Shown here one piece after another: positions 25,172 to 34,516 of a stretch of 64,000 nucleotides of DNA (position 1 is the stretch's first letter; each line of letters opens with the position of its first letter). The translations under genes were made by a program, and so were the position numbers. The stretch is from Hymenobacter sp. YC55 (GTDB taxonomy: Bacteria; Bacteroidota; Bacteroidia; Cytophagales; Hymenobacteraceae): NCBI RefSeq assembly GCF_029433095.1, contig NZ_JARNTX010000001.1, positions 3,100,001 to 3,164,000 of the forward strand, read 5' to 3'. The notes beneath the pieces are model-generated. The model saw only the letters and a list, made by a program, of their open reading frames with translations. It made no database searches and was not told where the DNA came from.

Positions 25172-25319
25172 GTCATGCTGAGCGCAGTCGAAGCATCTCG
25201 CGTGCTGATGTTGTAATACTATTGTCATGCTGAGCGCAGTCGAAGCATCTCGCTCGACTCGTTGCATTGGCAAAGGGTTTACCACACTAGCGAGATGCTT
25301 CGACTGCGCTCAGCATGAC
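25172..25319. repeat. TCATGCTGAGCGC dispersed repeat, locus 2
   Basis: Three copies of the unit: two forward (starting at 25172 and 25224) and one inverted (25292-25319). The linker CTCGTTGCA–GGGTTTACCACACTAG between copies 2 and 3 closely matches the one at locus 3 (29226-29384), so these two loci share a composite structure. It follows the sugar dehydrogenase gene. Confidence 0.85.
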
Positions 25320-25393
25320 AGGCTATTTCTGGTGTATTTGGGTTTTCCGGCTAAGTACTAAGCCTCTCCCTACTTGCGTTCCAACCACTTCCC

Positions 25394-26215
25394 ATGCTTA
25401 CTCGCCTGATACCTTGCAGCCAGGAGCCGCTTCCCGTTATCGGGTTGGGCACTTGGCAGACGTTTGATGTTCGCGGCACTTCCGCTTATCCGCAGTTGCA
25501 GCAAACTCTGGCTACGCTACGCGCGGCCGGCAGCACCGTAATCGACTCTTCGCCAATGTATGGCCGGGCCGAGGAAGTGGTTGGCGACTTAACCAGCCAG
25601 ACAGAAGATCCAGCTTCCTTTTTCTATGCTACCAAAGTATGGACGCAGGGACGCGAAGCGGGTATACGGCAGATGGAAGATTCGTTGCGCAAGTTGCGCC
25701 GTCCTGCTATTGATTTGATGCAGATTCATAATCTGGTGGACTGGAAAACGCACCTCCCCACCCTCCGCGACTGGCAGGCCGCGGGCAAGGTTCGGTACGT
25801 GGGCATCACGCACTACACCGACGCCATGCACGACGAACTGGCCCGTATCCTGACCACTGAAACCATCGATTTTGTGCAGTTCAACTACTCCATTCTCGAC
25901 CGCAACGCGGAAAAGCGGCTGCTCCCCGTGGCGGCAGAGCGCGGGGTAGCCACGCTCATCAACCGGCCTTTCACCGAAGGCAACTTGCTGGCGCGGGTGC
26001 GCGGCAAAGCCCTGCCAGATTGGGCTACGGAGTTAGGTATTAGCAATTGGGCGGAGTTTCTACTCAAGTTCATCGTTGCCCACCCCGCCGTTACGTGCGT
26101 AATACCCGGCACCCGCAACCCCAACCATCTGGCCGACAACCTCCTGGCCGGCGCAGGCGAAATGCCGGATGAAGCCACGCGGGAGAAAATGGCAGCTTAT
26201 GTGCGGGCGCTATAG
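25394..26215 (+). CDS. Aldo/keto reductase
   Basis: 273 aa. AKR (beta/alpha)8 barrel with the catalytic tetrad visible: Asp51 and Tyr56 in VIDSSPMYGRAEEVVG, Lys81 in FFYATKVW and His112 in LMQIHNL. GKVRYVGITHY and FVQFNYSILDRNAEKRLLPVA are further family segments, and CVIPGTRNPNHLADNL near the end binds the NADP phosphate. The N-terminus has a few residues (RLIPCSQEPLP) before the first strand. Single-gene unit; the natural substrate is unknown. Confidence 0.9.
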   Translation: MLTRLIPCSQEPLPVIGLGTWQTFDVRGTSAYPQLQQTLATLRAAGSTVIDSSPMYGRAEEVVGDLTSQTEDPASFFYATKVWTQGREAGIRQMEDSLRKLRRPAIDLMQIHNLVDWKTHLPTLRDWQAAGKVRYVGITHYTDAMHDELARILTTETIDFVQFNYSILDRNAEKRLLPVAAERGVATLINRPFTEGNLLARVRGKALPDWATELGISNWAEFLLKFIVAHPAVTCVIPGTRNPNHLADNLLAGAGEMPDEATREKMAAYVRAL

Positions 26216-26471
26216 GCTTGGCACCGATTTGCGTCCGCCAAATGGCCACGATTTTATTTGAGCTGCATCAAAGGTGCGCTACCGTATATAGCACAGCCTT
26301 CTTTGTTGGTCAATTCCCTAGTGTATAGATTCTTACAATTGCAAAAGGGTGTGGCCCTTACTGTTAAGATTAGGGCTATTTGGCGGCTTACTCGTCTATA
26401 ACTAGTTGTTCTTGAGGTCGTAGGTCTGAGGAAGGCACTATATCCAACCAGACTTTTCACTTCCATCAAGC

Positions 26472-27614
26472 ATGAAGCTCAAACCCTTAAACCAACAGGT
26501 AATTGTCATTACGGGAGCCTCCAGCGGCATCGGGCTCGTAACGGCGCGCATGGCGGCCAAGAAAGGCGCGGCGGTAGTACTGGCCGCCCGCAACGCTGAC
26601 GCTATCCGGCAACTTGCCGACGAAATAATCAGCCAGGGCGGGCGTGCCCTAGCTGTACCCACCGACGTAGGTAGCGAGGAAGATATGTTCCGGCTGGCGG
26701 CCGCGGCCGTAACCGAGTTCGGCACTTTCGATACCTGGGTGAACAATGCGGGCGTATCCATCTTCGGCCACTGCGACGAGGTGAGCATCCCCGACATGAA
26801 GCGCATGTTCGATACCAACTATTGGGGCACAGTATACGGCTCGCGCCTGGCCGTGGAGCATTATAAGCAACGCGACGAGCCCGGTGCGCTCATCAACATC
26901 GGCAGCTTTTTCGGCGACCGGGCCACGCCAGTACAATCCACGTATTGCACCTCCAAGCACGCGCTGCACGGCTGGACCAATGCGCTGCGGATGGAGTTGG
27001 AAATAGAAAAAGCTCCGGTTTCGGTTACACTCATCCACCCCGGCCGCATCGATACGCCCTACAACGAGCACGCCCAAAGCTACTACCAGCACCAAGTAGC
27101 CCACCGGGGCATGGTGTACCCACCCGAAACTGTAGCCGAAGCTATTCTGTTTGCGGCCGCGCACCCCAAGCGCGACATGTACGTGGGCTTCCAAGCCAAA
27201 GCCCTGGCGGCCGTAGGCCACCTCGCGCCGCGGCTCATGGACAAGATTATGGAAGTCCTCATTTACCCGACGCAGATAGACCCCAAGCGCCCGTCGCGCA
27301 ACCATGAAACCTCTGGCTTGTATCATGCCGGTTATGGCTTGCACGAACGAGGCTCCCACGAAGGGTGGTTTCGGTCGAGTAGCTGGTACGTGAAAGCGCA
27401 AAAACATCCACTGCTAGCTGCGGCGGCCGTTGCCGGCCTTGGTACCGCCGCCTGGATGCTCGGCAAATCTTCTCGCGACGGCCAGACCAGTAGGACCGAA
27501 ACTACCACTACGACTGAGGCAAACGGCACGGCCGAAGCCAATCTGACGGATGCAACTTCAGCGCCCATTGAAGAAGTAGAAGTAACCATAGTGGAGGTGT
27601 ATGGCGGAGTCTAA
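26472..27614 (+). CDS. SDR-family oxidoreductase with C-terminal membrane helix
   Basis: 380 aa, longer than the usual 250. Classical short-chain dehydrogenase: TGASSGIG at 14-21, NNAG at 91-94, catalytic Ser145 and YCTSK with Tyr158 and Lys162, then HPGRIDTP. Residues 250-310 are of unclear fold (DPKRPSRNHETSGLYHAGYG). Around 315-330 lies a hydrophobic segment (LLAAAAVAGLGTAAWMLG), and the end is a Thr/Glu-rich tail. The last part looks like a membrane anchor with an acidic tail, found in some SDR proteins acting on lipids or polymers. Substrate unknown. Confidence 0.88.
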   Translation: MKLKPLNQQVIVITGASSGIGLVTARMAAKKGAAVVLAARNADAIRQLADEIISQGGRALAVPTDVGSEEDMFRLAAAAVTEFGTFDTWVNNAGVSIFGHCDEVSIPDMKRMFDTNYWGTVYGSRLAVEHYKQRDEPGALINIGSFFGDRATPVQSTYCTSKHALHGWTNALRMELEIEKAPVSVTLIHPGRIDTPYNEHAQSYYQHQVAHRGMVYPPETVAEAILFAAAHPKRDMYVGFQAKALAAVGHLAPRLMDKIMEVLIYPTQIDPKRPSRNHETSGLYHAGYGLHERGSHEGWFRSSSWYVKAQKHPLLAAAAVAGLGTAAWMLGKSSRDGQTSRTETTTTTEANGTAEANLTDATSAPIEEVEVTIVEVYGGV

Positions 27615-27932
27615 GTCGTGACTCATAAGGTCTGCGACCAATGTGCCAACTGCTCTTACCCTTCTCTTGAGTTTCTTACCTCTTCTGGTGAAAGGCCAGC
27701 GTGACACCAGCAAATAGCGCAAATGCTTTTATTGACCTTATAAAGCAACGCAAGCCCCGGCGGTTATATAAACTGCCGGGGCTTTGTGCGTAACCCTCGG
27801 CTGCTGATTGGGGTACCTTGTTGTGGTGCAACGAACTAGTAGCACCAAGCCGCCAGAGTTGAGTACAGACATTTGCTTATCAAACATTTGTAAGTAGCTC
27901 TGCTTACTATATGACACTTCCAAAACCCTGCT
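27615..27932. other. Intergenic region after the SDR gene
   Basis: About 320 bp with the hairpin at 27752-27784. The segment from 27850 to 27930 is AT-richer and probably holds the promoter of the Tat-exported oxidoreductase. No gene is seen. Confidence 0.5.
27752..27784. terminator. Hairpin, probable terminator
   Basis: AAGCCCCGGC (27752-27761) pairs with GCCGGGGCTT (27775-27784); the inner GGTT/AACT extends it with a mismatch. There is no long T-run on either side. It lies in the 320-bp gap after the SDR gene. Confidence 0.6.
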
Positions 27933-29132
27933 ATGAAAACCTTTGATCCTCAATCTTCTGCCTCCCGCCGGGAGTTTATGCGCACATTGTCGTTGGGTGT
28001 TGGCGCCACGCTGGCAGGCACGTCGGCCTTGGGTGGGTCGCTGTCGTGGCTAGACGAAATTAGCTACGGGCCAGCCAGCTTAGAGGCGCTGCAGACTGGC
28101 AAGCAGTTGGGAGTGGCGCTGGTTGGTTTGGGGGGCTATAGCTCCGGGCAATTGGCCCCGGCCTTGCAGAAAACCAAGCTTTGCAAGCTGGCCGGCATCG
28201 TGACGGGCACGCCTTCCAAAGCCGCGCAATGGAAACAGCAGTACCAAATTCCTGATCAGAACATCTACGACTACAAAACCTTCGACCGGATTGCCGACAA
28301 CCCGGCCATCGACATTATATACATTGTGCTACCCGTGGGCTTGCACGCCGAATATGTAGAGCGGGCCGCTAAGGCTGGCAAGCACGTCATCTGCGAGAAG
28401 CCCATGGCCAATACCGCCGCCGACTGCCGCCGAATGATAACGGCTATGCAGAAATCGGGCAAAAAATTCAGCATCGGGTATCGCCTGCACTTCGAGCCGC
28501 ACAATCAGGAAATGATGCGCCTAGGCCAGCAGAAGGTTTTCGGCCCCATCCAAAAACTGACGGCGGATAATGGCTTCCAGGCGGGCAGCAAAACCTGGCG
28601 GCAAGACAAAGAGCTGGCGGGCGGTGGGCCGCTCATGGACATGGGTATCTATTGCGTGCAAGGCGTCATCTACACCAAAGGCGAGCTACCAGTATCCGTC
28701 ACGGCCAAGTTCGGACCTAAAACCGACCCAGTGCTATTCAATGAAGTGGAGGCCAGCATCAACTGGCAGATGCAGTTCGCCGACGGAGCCGTAGCCAACT
28801 GCCGCACCAGCTACGCCGAAAACATGAACAGCCTGCTCCGCGCCGACGCTACCAAGGGCTGGATGGAACTGCAACCCGCCTACGGCTACGGGGGCCTCGA
28901 TGGCCGCACCAGCCAAGGCCCCATGAACGTCGAAAACGTGCCCCAACAAGCCCGCCAAATGGACGACTTCGCCGACTGCATTCTCAACAACAAGCCCACC
29001 CGCGTACCCGGCGAAATGGGCCTTCGCGACATGCAGATCATCGAAGCCATTTACCGCGCCGCCGAAACCGGCCAGAAAGTTTCTACCAAAGACGTAGTGG
29101 CCGTTTTCGATAAAGTAAGCGTCAAGAAGTAA
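27933..29132 (+). CDS. Tat-exported Gfo/Idh/MocA family oxidoreductase
   Basis: 399 aa. The N-terminus ASRREFMRTLSLGVGATLAG is a twin-arginine signal, so the folded protein with its NAD(P) would be exported. Rossmann region: LGVALVGLGGYSSGQL at 59-74. The family's catalytic Lys lies in GKHVICEKPMA (Glu155-Lys156-Pro157). Related to glucose-fructose oxidoreductase, which also carries a Tat signal and keeps its cofactor. The C-terminal domain has GGGPLMDMGIYCVQG. Periplasmic Gfo/Idh/MocA proteins of Bacteroidota often form 3-keto-sugars. Dispersed repeat locus 3 follows. Confidence 0.9.
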   Translation: MKTFDPQSSASRREFMRTLSLGVGATLAGTSALGGSLSWLDEISYGPASLEALQTGKQLGVALVGLGGYSSGQLAPALQKTKLCKLAGIVTGTPSKAAQWKQQYQIPDQNIYDYKTFDRIADNPAIDIIYIVLPVGLHAEYVERAAKAGKHVICEKPMANTAADCRRMITAMQKSGKKFSIGYRLHFEPHNQEMMRLGQQKVFGPIQKLTADNGFQAGSKTWRQDKELAGGGPLMDMGIYCVQGVIYTKGELPVSVTAKFGPKTDPVLFNEVEASINWQMQFADGAVANCRTSYAENMNSLLRADATKGWMELQPAYGYGGLDGRTSQGPMNVENVPQQARQMDDFADCILNNKPTRVPGEMGLRDMQIIEAIYRAAETGQKVSTKDVVAVFDKVSVKK

Positions 29133-29451
29133 GCAGAAAAAGCTGCCAAGGCACATCTATCGTCAACCCCACTTTTTCCGGTAAGGCTAGGGTTGACTGA
29201 TAGAGGTTAGAACGGCCTAAAAACGGTCATGCTGAGCGCAGCCGAAGCATCTCGCGTGCTGCCATTGCTAAAGTAACCGTCATGCTGAGCGCAGTGCAAC
29301 GAAGCCGAAGCATCTTGCTCGAATCGTTGCACTGTTAAGGGGGTTACCACACTAGCGAGATGCTTCGGCTGCGCTCAGCATGACCGTTAGTTTGGCAACG
29401 TCAGCTGGCGAGGCAAAGGGCTTCGCCTACCTACTAGAATAACCTTTTACG
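29133..29451. other. Intergenic region filled by dispersed repeats
   Basis: About 320 bp between convergent genes (forward oxidoreductase, reverse DUF4136 lipoprotein), half of it occupied by dispersed repeat locus 3. No gene is seen. Confidence 0.6.
29226..29384. repeat. TCATGCTGAGCGC dispersed repeat, locus 3
   Basis: Three copies: forward at 29226, forward at 29279 with an insertion of about ten bases (TGCAACGAAG-like), and inverted at 29356-29384. The insertion CAGTGCAACGA (29292-29302) is perfectly complementary to TCGTTGCACTG (29324-29334), so it adds an 11-bp stem. The linker matches that of locus 2. Confidence 0.85.
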
Positions 29452-29991
29452 CTATTGCTTAGGCGTCACCGGATACTTCTCGAACATCTCCGTGATGCCC
29501 TCGTTGATTCGGGAGGCTAGTTTCTCGGGGTCTTTGGAAAGCGTACTAGCCGCCACCCCTTGCCAGATACGCTCGTTGCGAGTGGCGTCCACCACATCAA
29601 CCGTGGCGGTGCCTTCTGCATAACGACCTACGGGCACTTCCTCGCTTTGCCACCGGTAGCGGCGCTGCCCGATGTAGCGCGGCGCCTCATAGATCGTCGT
29701 CTCGCGGGTCTGTACTTTCTCCTGAGTCACGACGCCAATGTTAACCAAGAGGTCCGGAGAATCGGCACGCTGGTAGCCGCGGCGCTCTAGCTCGCGGGCC
29801 ACGGCGCTTTTCAGTTCTTCGATGCCCGTGCCAGGGCCCTGAAATGCGGCCTCGTTACGGGCCGTCACGTCCATGAAGTTGTAGGTTTTGTAGGCCGAAA
29901 AGTTGACGCCTGGCGTTTGGCTGGTCGACTCTACGCGCACCGGTGAGCAAGCCGTAAAGGCCACTAGGAGCAGCAATAAGAAGGTTTTCAT
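29452..29991 (-). CDS. DUF4136 lipoprotein
   Basis: 179 aa from the ATG at 29991. Lipoprotein signal MKTFLLLLLVAFTACS with lipobox Cys15. The mature part has the DUF4136 layout: NFSAYKTYNFMD near the start, a helix AVARELERRGYQRADSPDLLVNIGVV, then YAEGTATVDVVDATRNERIWQGVAAS and SRINEGITEMFEKYP at the end. DUF4136 lipoproteins are common in Bacteroidota and proteobacteria and have no established function; they probably sit in the outer membrane facing the periplasm. Confidence 0.88.
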   Translation of the reverse strand: MKTFLLLLLVAFTACSPVRVESTSQTPGVNFSAYKTYNFMDVTARNEAAFQGPGTGIEELKSAVARELERRGYQRADSPDLLVNIGVVTQEKVQTRETTIYEAPRYIGQRRYRWQSEEVPVGRYAEGTATVDVVDATRNERIWQGVAASTLSKDPEKLASRINEGITEMFEKYPVTPKQ

Positions 29992-30109
29992 AGGTAGGAA
30001 AAGCTGAAGTGAACAGTTTGCTAGTGTAAGCGGCACTTAAGCAATAAGAACAGGTAGTGCAGTAATCCATTCTGCCACTTACTCCCATAACTTAAGTGCC
30101 ACCTAATCC

Positions 30110-31090
30110 TTACGAGAAGCCCAGCACCGGATGCGGCTGATACGGCTCTTCCAGCCGCTTGATTTCCTGGCCCGAAAGCTTCACCCCCACCGCTGCCACG
30201 GCATCTTCTAAGTGGCCAGGTTTGCTGGCGCCTACAATAGGAGCCGTAATGACGGGTTTCGACAGCATCCAAGCCAAGGCTACTTGGGCATTGGGCAAGC
30301 CGCGCTCCTTGGCAACTTCAGTTACCCGGTCGGCCACGGTAAAATCGTCGTCGCGGCCGTAGAGGCTCTTGCCAAAGGCATCGGTTTTGGCGCGCTCGGT
30401 TTCGTTGCGCTCCTTGCTTCGCCCACCCGTAAGCAGCCCACGCGCCAGCGGCGACCAGGGAATCACGCCGATGTTTTGGTCTTGGCACAGCGGCAGCATC
30501 TCGCGTTCTTCTTCGCGGTACACTAGGTTATAATGCGGCTGCATGCTCACAAAACGCGTCCAGTTGTGCTTGTCGGCCAGGTACAGTGCTTGAGCAAACT
30601 GCCAGGCAAACATCGAGGAAGCACCAATATAGCGGGCCTTGCCAGCCTTCACGACGTCGTGCAGTGCTTCTAAGGTCTCTTCGATAGGCGTATCATAATC
30701 CCAGCGATGAATCTGGTAGAGGTCAACGTAGTCGGTGCCGAGGCGCTGGAGGCTGGCGTCGATAGCACTCATGATGTGCTTGCGCGAGAGTCCGCGCTGG
30801 TTGGGTCCCGGCCCCATGGGGTTGTATACTTTGGTGGCCAGCACAATTTCGTCGCGTTTGGCAAAGTCGCGCAGGGCTCGTCCTACCACTTCTTCGCTGG
30901 CACCGTTGGAGTACACATCGGCAGTGTCGAAGAAATTGATACCAAGCTCCAAGGCTTGCTGAATGAACGGGCGGCTTTGCTCTTCGTTCAGGGCCCAGGG
31001 CCAACGGTCGGTGGGGGTGCCGTAGGTCATGCAGCCTAGGCATATTTTAGATACTTTGAGGCCAGTGCCTCCCAAGCGGATATAATCCAT
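30110..31090 (-). CDS. Aldo/keto reductase (alcohol dehydrogenase-like)
   Basis: 326 aa, full length for the Tas/YajO/YghZ-like group. Start MDYIRLGGTGLKVSKICLGCMTYG is canonical. Tetrad: Asp55 and Tyr60 in FFDTADVYSNGASEEVVG, Lys87 in VLATKVY, His128 in DLYQIHRWD. GVIPWSPLARGLLTGG and APIVGASKPGHLEDAV contain the NADP-binding parts. Cytoplasmic NADPH-dependent reduction of aldehydes or ketones is expected. It is divergent from the acetyltransferase gene. Confidence 0.92.
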   Translation of the reverse strand: MDYIRLGGTGLKVSKICLGCMTYGTPTDRWPWALNEEQSRPFIQQALELGINFFDTADVYSNGASEEVVGRALRDFAKRDEIVLATKVYNPMGPGPNQRGLSRKHIMSAIDASLQRLGTDYVDLYQIHRWDYDTPIEETLEALHDVVKAGKARYIGASSMFAWQFAQALYLADKHNWTRFVSMQPHYNLVYREEEREMLPLCQDQNIGVIPWSPLARGLLTGGRSKERNETERAKTDAFGKSLYGRDDDFTVADRVTEVAKERGLPNAQVALAWMLSKPVITAPIVGASKPGHLEDAVAAVGVKLSGQEIKRLEEPYQPHPVLGFS

Positions 31091-31242
31091 GCGAAGTGTG
31101 GTTGAGGGGCCGTCAAGCGGCCAGAGTTGAGCGTGTTATACGCAGAAAGTACCGTTAGCGCTATGGTAGAGCTTGCTCTAGGCCATGCCGGCGTTCCGCT
31201 ATTCCCCGCATCTTTGTGCATCCCTACTTTCCTTTTTCGCTT

Positions 31243-31692
31243 ATGACGCTCACCTGGACTACCAAGCCCTTTGCCTCCCTCACCCTATCCGAACTTTACG
31301 CTCTACTTCAGCTGCGCTCCGAAGTGTTTGTGGTAGAGCAAACCTGCGCCTTCCAGGACATAGACGGCCAAGACCAAGCAGCCCATCACTTGCTAGGTCA
31401 TACCGAAACCGGCGAGCTAGCCGCTTACTCCCGCCTTTTCGATGCTGGCCTCAGCTACCCCGAAGCCAGCATCGGCCGGGTGGTAGTCGGCCCGAAGTTT
31501 CGGCGCTATGGCTTGGGCCGGGAGTTGCTGCAACAATCTATTGCGGCGGTAACGGAGCTATTCGGGGAGCAACCCATCCAGATTGGAGCCCAACTGTATC
31601 TGAAGGAATTCTATGAAAGCTTCCGCTTTCAGCAGCACGGTGAAGGCTACCTCGAAGACGGTATTCCGCACATTCATATGGTCCGGTTATAA
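31243..31692 (+). CDS. GNAT acetyltransferase (ElaA-like)
   Basis: 149 aa from the ATG at 31243; a GTG 27 bases upstream would add a tail not typical of the family. ElaA-like layout: FASLTLSELYALLQLRSEVFVVEQTCAFQDIDGQD near the N-terminus, YSRLFDAG, IGRVVVGPKFRRYGLGRELL with the acetyl-CoA pyrophosphate loop RRYGLGR, and ending QIGAQLYLKEFYESFRFQQHGEGYLEDGIPHIHM. The acceptor is unknown. It ends 13 bp before the convergent histidine kinase gene. A CATCTTTG at 31209 could be a -7 element. Confidence 0.9.
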   Translation: MTLTWTTKPFASLTLSELYALLQLRSEVFVVEQTCAFQDIDGQDQAAHHLLGHTETGELAAYSRLFDAGLSYPEASIGRVVVGPKFRRYGLGRELLQQSIAAVTELFGEQPIQIGAQLYLKEFYESFRFQQHGEGYLEDGIPHIHMVRL

Positions 31693-31705
31693 GATACAAT
31701 AAACT

Positions 31706-33673
31706 TTATGCTACAGCATTCTGTGGCAGCGTAATAGTGAAGGAGGTGCCGTTCCCTTCTTCCGATGCTACGGTGAGGGTGCCGCCATGGCCCGTGCTTA
31801 CTATGTCGTGGCTGAGCGAAAGGCCGAGCCCTGTGCCTTCGCCAATCGGTTTGGTGGTAAAGAAAGGCTGGAAAACCTTCGCCTTAACATCTTCCCGAAT
31901 GCCGGTACCGTTGTCGCTGACTGTGAGTTCAACGCTGCCGGGTAGCAAACGGGTACTTATGCGCACTTCGGGCTGGTACTCCGCCTCGGCCGTGAGTTGA
32001 CGCTGCCGTACGGCGTAAAGAGCATTGGTGCAAAGGTTCAGCAGCACCCGATTCAGATCTTGCGCAATGACGGGTATGCGTGGCAAGTCCGGATCGAGGT
32101 GAGTGGTGAGCGTGGCCGTGAAAGCAGGGTGCTCGTGCCACACGCCTTGGTACGCTAGCTGCCAGCTTTCTTCTGCCAGCTGATTGAGGTTGGCAAGTTC
32201 GCGCTGCCCGCTACCCATGCGGGCGTGCTCCAGCATGCCTTTGATGATGGCGGTGGCCCGTTGCCCATGCTGGCTGATGCTCAGCATATTCTGCTTGAGG
32301 CCATCCAGAATTTCCCGTTCTAGCTTGCCGTCGCGCGCCAGTTGTTGTGCCCCGTTGATTTCATCGATTAGCTCGGTACTAACGGCGGCAAACTGCTTGA
32401 CAAACCCAAGCGGGTTTTGCAGCTCGTGGGCCACCCCGGCCGTCAGCTCACCCAGAAACGCCATTTTTTCGCGCTGCACCAATTGAAACTGCGTGGTTTT
32501 CAGCTCGGCCAACGAGGCCTCAAGTGCCGTATTGGCACGCTGCTGCAATCGGTAGTTGCGCACCAACAGGCCAATAATAATCAGCAACCCCACCAGGCCT
32601 GCTAGCAAGCCGTAGGTGCGGTAGCGGGCCCTCAAGATGGCTTTTTCATTGATAACTTCCTGCTCGTGCTGCCGCTCTTGATAATCAACATTTTGCAGCT
32701 GCATCACTTTCTCCTGGCCAAACAAAGTGTCTTTCATGGCCAACATCAGGCTCTGGTACTTGAGGGCGCTGTCGGCGGGTCCGCGCCTTTTGAACTCCTG
32801 GGTAAGCAAGGTACTGGCATTGAGTACGCCCCGCAAAAACCCGTTGGCCTGAGCAGCCTTACAGCCCAAGCGCGCATAATAGAGGCTGGAATCGGCGGCG
32901 CCTTGCAACTGGTACAGCGTAGCCAACCCTACGTACGCGAAATTGCTGCTCCGTAAATGGTGTAAAGTCTCGGATTCGGTGATGCTGCGCTGGTAATAAG
33001 CACGGGCCTGCGCGAGGTGGCCCTGCTTGCGGGCTACGTTAGCGAGGCCGTACAGAATGTAATTAGTGGGTGTGTGCAGCCGCTTAGCCAACTGGTACGC
33101 ACGCTGTTGAAAATATTGAGCCGAATCGAGTTGGTTGAACACATCGTACGCCAGCCCGATGTTGCTCAATTCAATCACCACCCGGTGCTCGTCGTGCAGC
33201 GCTTCGCCGATGCGCAAGGCCCGAAAGTAGTACGACATGGCCTGCTGCCGCTCGCGCAGGTACACGTAAATGATGCCGATGCTGCGTAGGTTCTGGGCTT
33301 GTAGGGGCCGGTCTTGGGTTTGTTCGGCTAAGTGCAACGATTGTTGAAACAACTGCAGCGCGCGGGCCAAATTGCTTTCACGCAGGGCCGCACCTAGCCG
33401 GTTCAACGCCTCGCCTTCGCCATGGCGGTAGCCGATGCTACGGGCCAACGACAATGCCTGCTGTGCATACACCGCGGCCGAATCGGTATTGAGAGCCCAA
33501 TATTGGTCGCTGATTTTGCAGATTAGCAGCACCCGGCTGCTGTCCGTCTGTTCTCGCTGTACTTGGGCACGTAGCCTCTCGAGTTCGGGGCTTTGGGCCC
33601 TGGCCTTGCCTTTCCATCCCAACAGCAGCACCAAAACCAAAGGCAATGAAAACCAGCGAAAGCGCGAAAGCAT
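31706..33673 (-). CDS. TPR-containing sensor histidine kinase
   Basis: 655 aa. Signal peptide at 1-27 (LPLVLVLLLGWKGKARAQ). Residues 35-330 are TPR repeats facing the periplasm (AAVYAQQALSLARSIGYRHGEG, ALQLFQQSLHLAEQTQDRP, SYYFRALRIGEALHDEHR and more). A single membrane helix at about 353-371 and a coiled coil lead to the HisKA domain with ELTAGVAHELQNPLGFV (His416). The ATPase domain has LLNLCTNALYAVRQR, LTVSDNGTGI, KPIGEGTGLGLSLSHDIV. No regulator gene is adjacent, so it is an orphan kinase. This architecture is common in Bacteroidota; the signal is unknown. Confidence 0.92.
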   Translation of the reverse strand: MLSRFRWFSLPLVLVLLLGWKGKARAQSPELERLRAQVQREQTDSSRVLLICKISDQYWALNTDSAAVYAQQALSLARSIGYRHGEGEALNRLGAALRESNLARALQLFQQSLHLAEQTQDRPLQAQNLRSIGIIYVYLRERQQAMSYYFRALRIGEALHDEHRVVIELSNIGLAYDVFNQLDSAQYFQQRAYQLAKRLHTPTNYILYGLANVARKQGHLAQARAYYQRSITESETLHHLRSSNFAYVGLATLYQLQGAADSSLYYARLGCKAAQANGFLRGVLNASTLLTQEFKRRGPADSALKYQSLMLAMKDTLFGQEKVMQLQNVDYQERQHEQEVINEKAILRARYRTYGLLAGLVGLLIIIGLLVRNYRLQQRANTALEASLAELKTTQFQLVQREKMAFLGELTAGVAHELQNPLGFVKQFAAVSTELIDEINGAQQLARDGKLEREILDGLKQNMLSISQHGQRATAIIKGMLEHARMGSGQRELANLNQLAEESWQLAYQGVWHEHPAFTATLTTHLDPDLPRIPVIAQDLNRVLLNLCTNALYAVRQRQLTAEAEYQPEVRISTRLLPGSVELTVSDNGTGIREDVKAKVFQPFFTTKPIGEGTGLGLSLSHDIVSTGHGGTLTVASEEGNGTSFTITLPQNAVA

Positions 33674-33882
33674 TTAGGACAGAACGCGAAAGGGGATAAC
33701 GGACAAGAAGCGAGCAATATAGTTCAGCTTACGTCGCCTTGCCGGAAAATATCCACTTATTTAGATAGGTATAGTGAAGAGCGGGTGATACCGATTAAAA
33801 TCCACTTCTTGAATACACGTTTTGGGCTTAACCTAAATGGGTAATCGCCTTGCCGAGAGCAAGCTATTTTGCAATTTCCTCT

Positions 33883-34314
33883 TTACTCCCCGGCAGGCTT
33901 GGCCATGGCAATGACCACTGCGCCAAGTACCATTAGACCGGCCCCGAGCATCACCTGCCAGCTTACTTTCTCTTTCAGAAAAACGGCAGCCAGCACAATA
34001 GCAAACACCAACGACACCTTATCGATAGGCGATACGCGGGAAGCATTGCCGAGCGAAAGCGCCCGAAACGACAGCAAGGACGAAATGCAGGTGATTACAC
34101 CGGCCGCAATTAGAAACGTCCAGCTACGACGGTCAATGGATGTTACGTCGGGTAGGTTGCCTTGCCAGGCCACTACGCCCCAAGCCACCAGCACAATCAG
34201 CACCGATTGAATAGCGAAGGCCAAGCTCGAATCCACATTTTTGATGCCCGCCTTGGAGAGCGTAACCACTACAGCAGCCGATAAAGCGGCGAGCAAAGAA
34301 AAAACTATCCACAT
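33883..34314 (-). CDS. EamA/DMT-family membrane protein
   Basis: 143 aa with five membrane helices, matching a single EamA domain: MWIVFSLLAALSAAVVVTLSKAGI at the start, SSLLSFRALSLGNASRVSPIDKVSLVFAIVLAAVFLKEKVSWQVMLGAGLMVLGAVVIA at the end, the latter being the typical EamA C-terminal half. Such half-size members are thought to work as dimers. Substrate unknown. It stands alone on the reverse strand. Confidence 0.88.
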   Translation of the reverse strand: MWIVFSLLAALSAAVVVTLSKAGIKNVDSSLAFAIQSVLIVLVAWGVVAWQGNLPDVTSIDRRSWTFLIAAGVITCISSLLSFRALSLGNASRVSPIDKVSLVFAIVLAAVFLKEKVSWQVMLGAGLMVLGAVVIAMAKPAGE

Positions 34315-34516
34315 ACGGCTTGCTTAGGCACTAGTCGGTGACAACAATAAGAAGGAAGCCGAGAGCACCGCACTCTGACAAGTAGGTGGAGGTACGGGGT
34401 GCTTCGGCCAAAGTTATTGGACGGCCATACAGTCACTTGGTTGCTGCCACAAACAAAATAGGCGTCAACACAGCCACTTCAACTCTGTGATCGTGCCACG
34501 CCTTGCACCCGCGCCG

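Noticed and set aside
25172..25319. Possible CRISPR array
   Set aside because: Units occur in both orientations with unequal spacers and recur at other loci; no cas genes are present. It is a dispersed inverted repeat.
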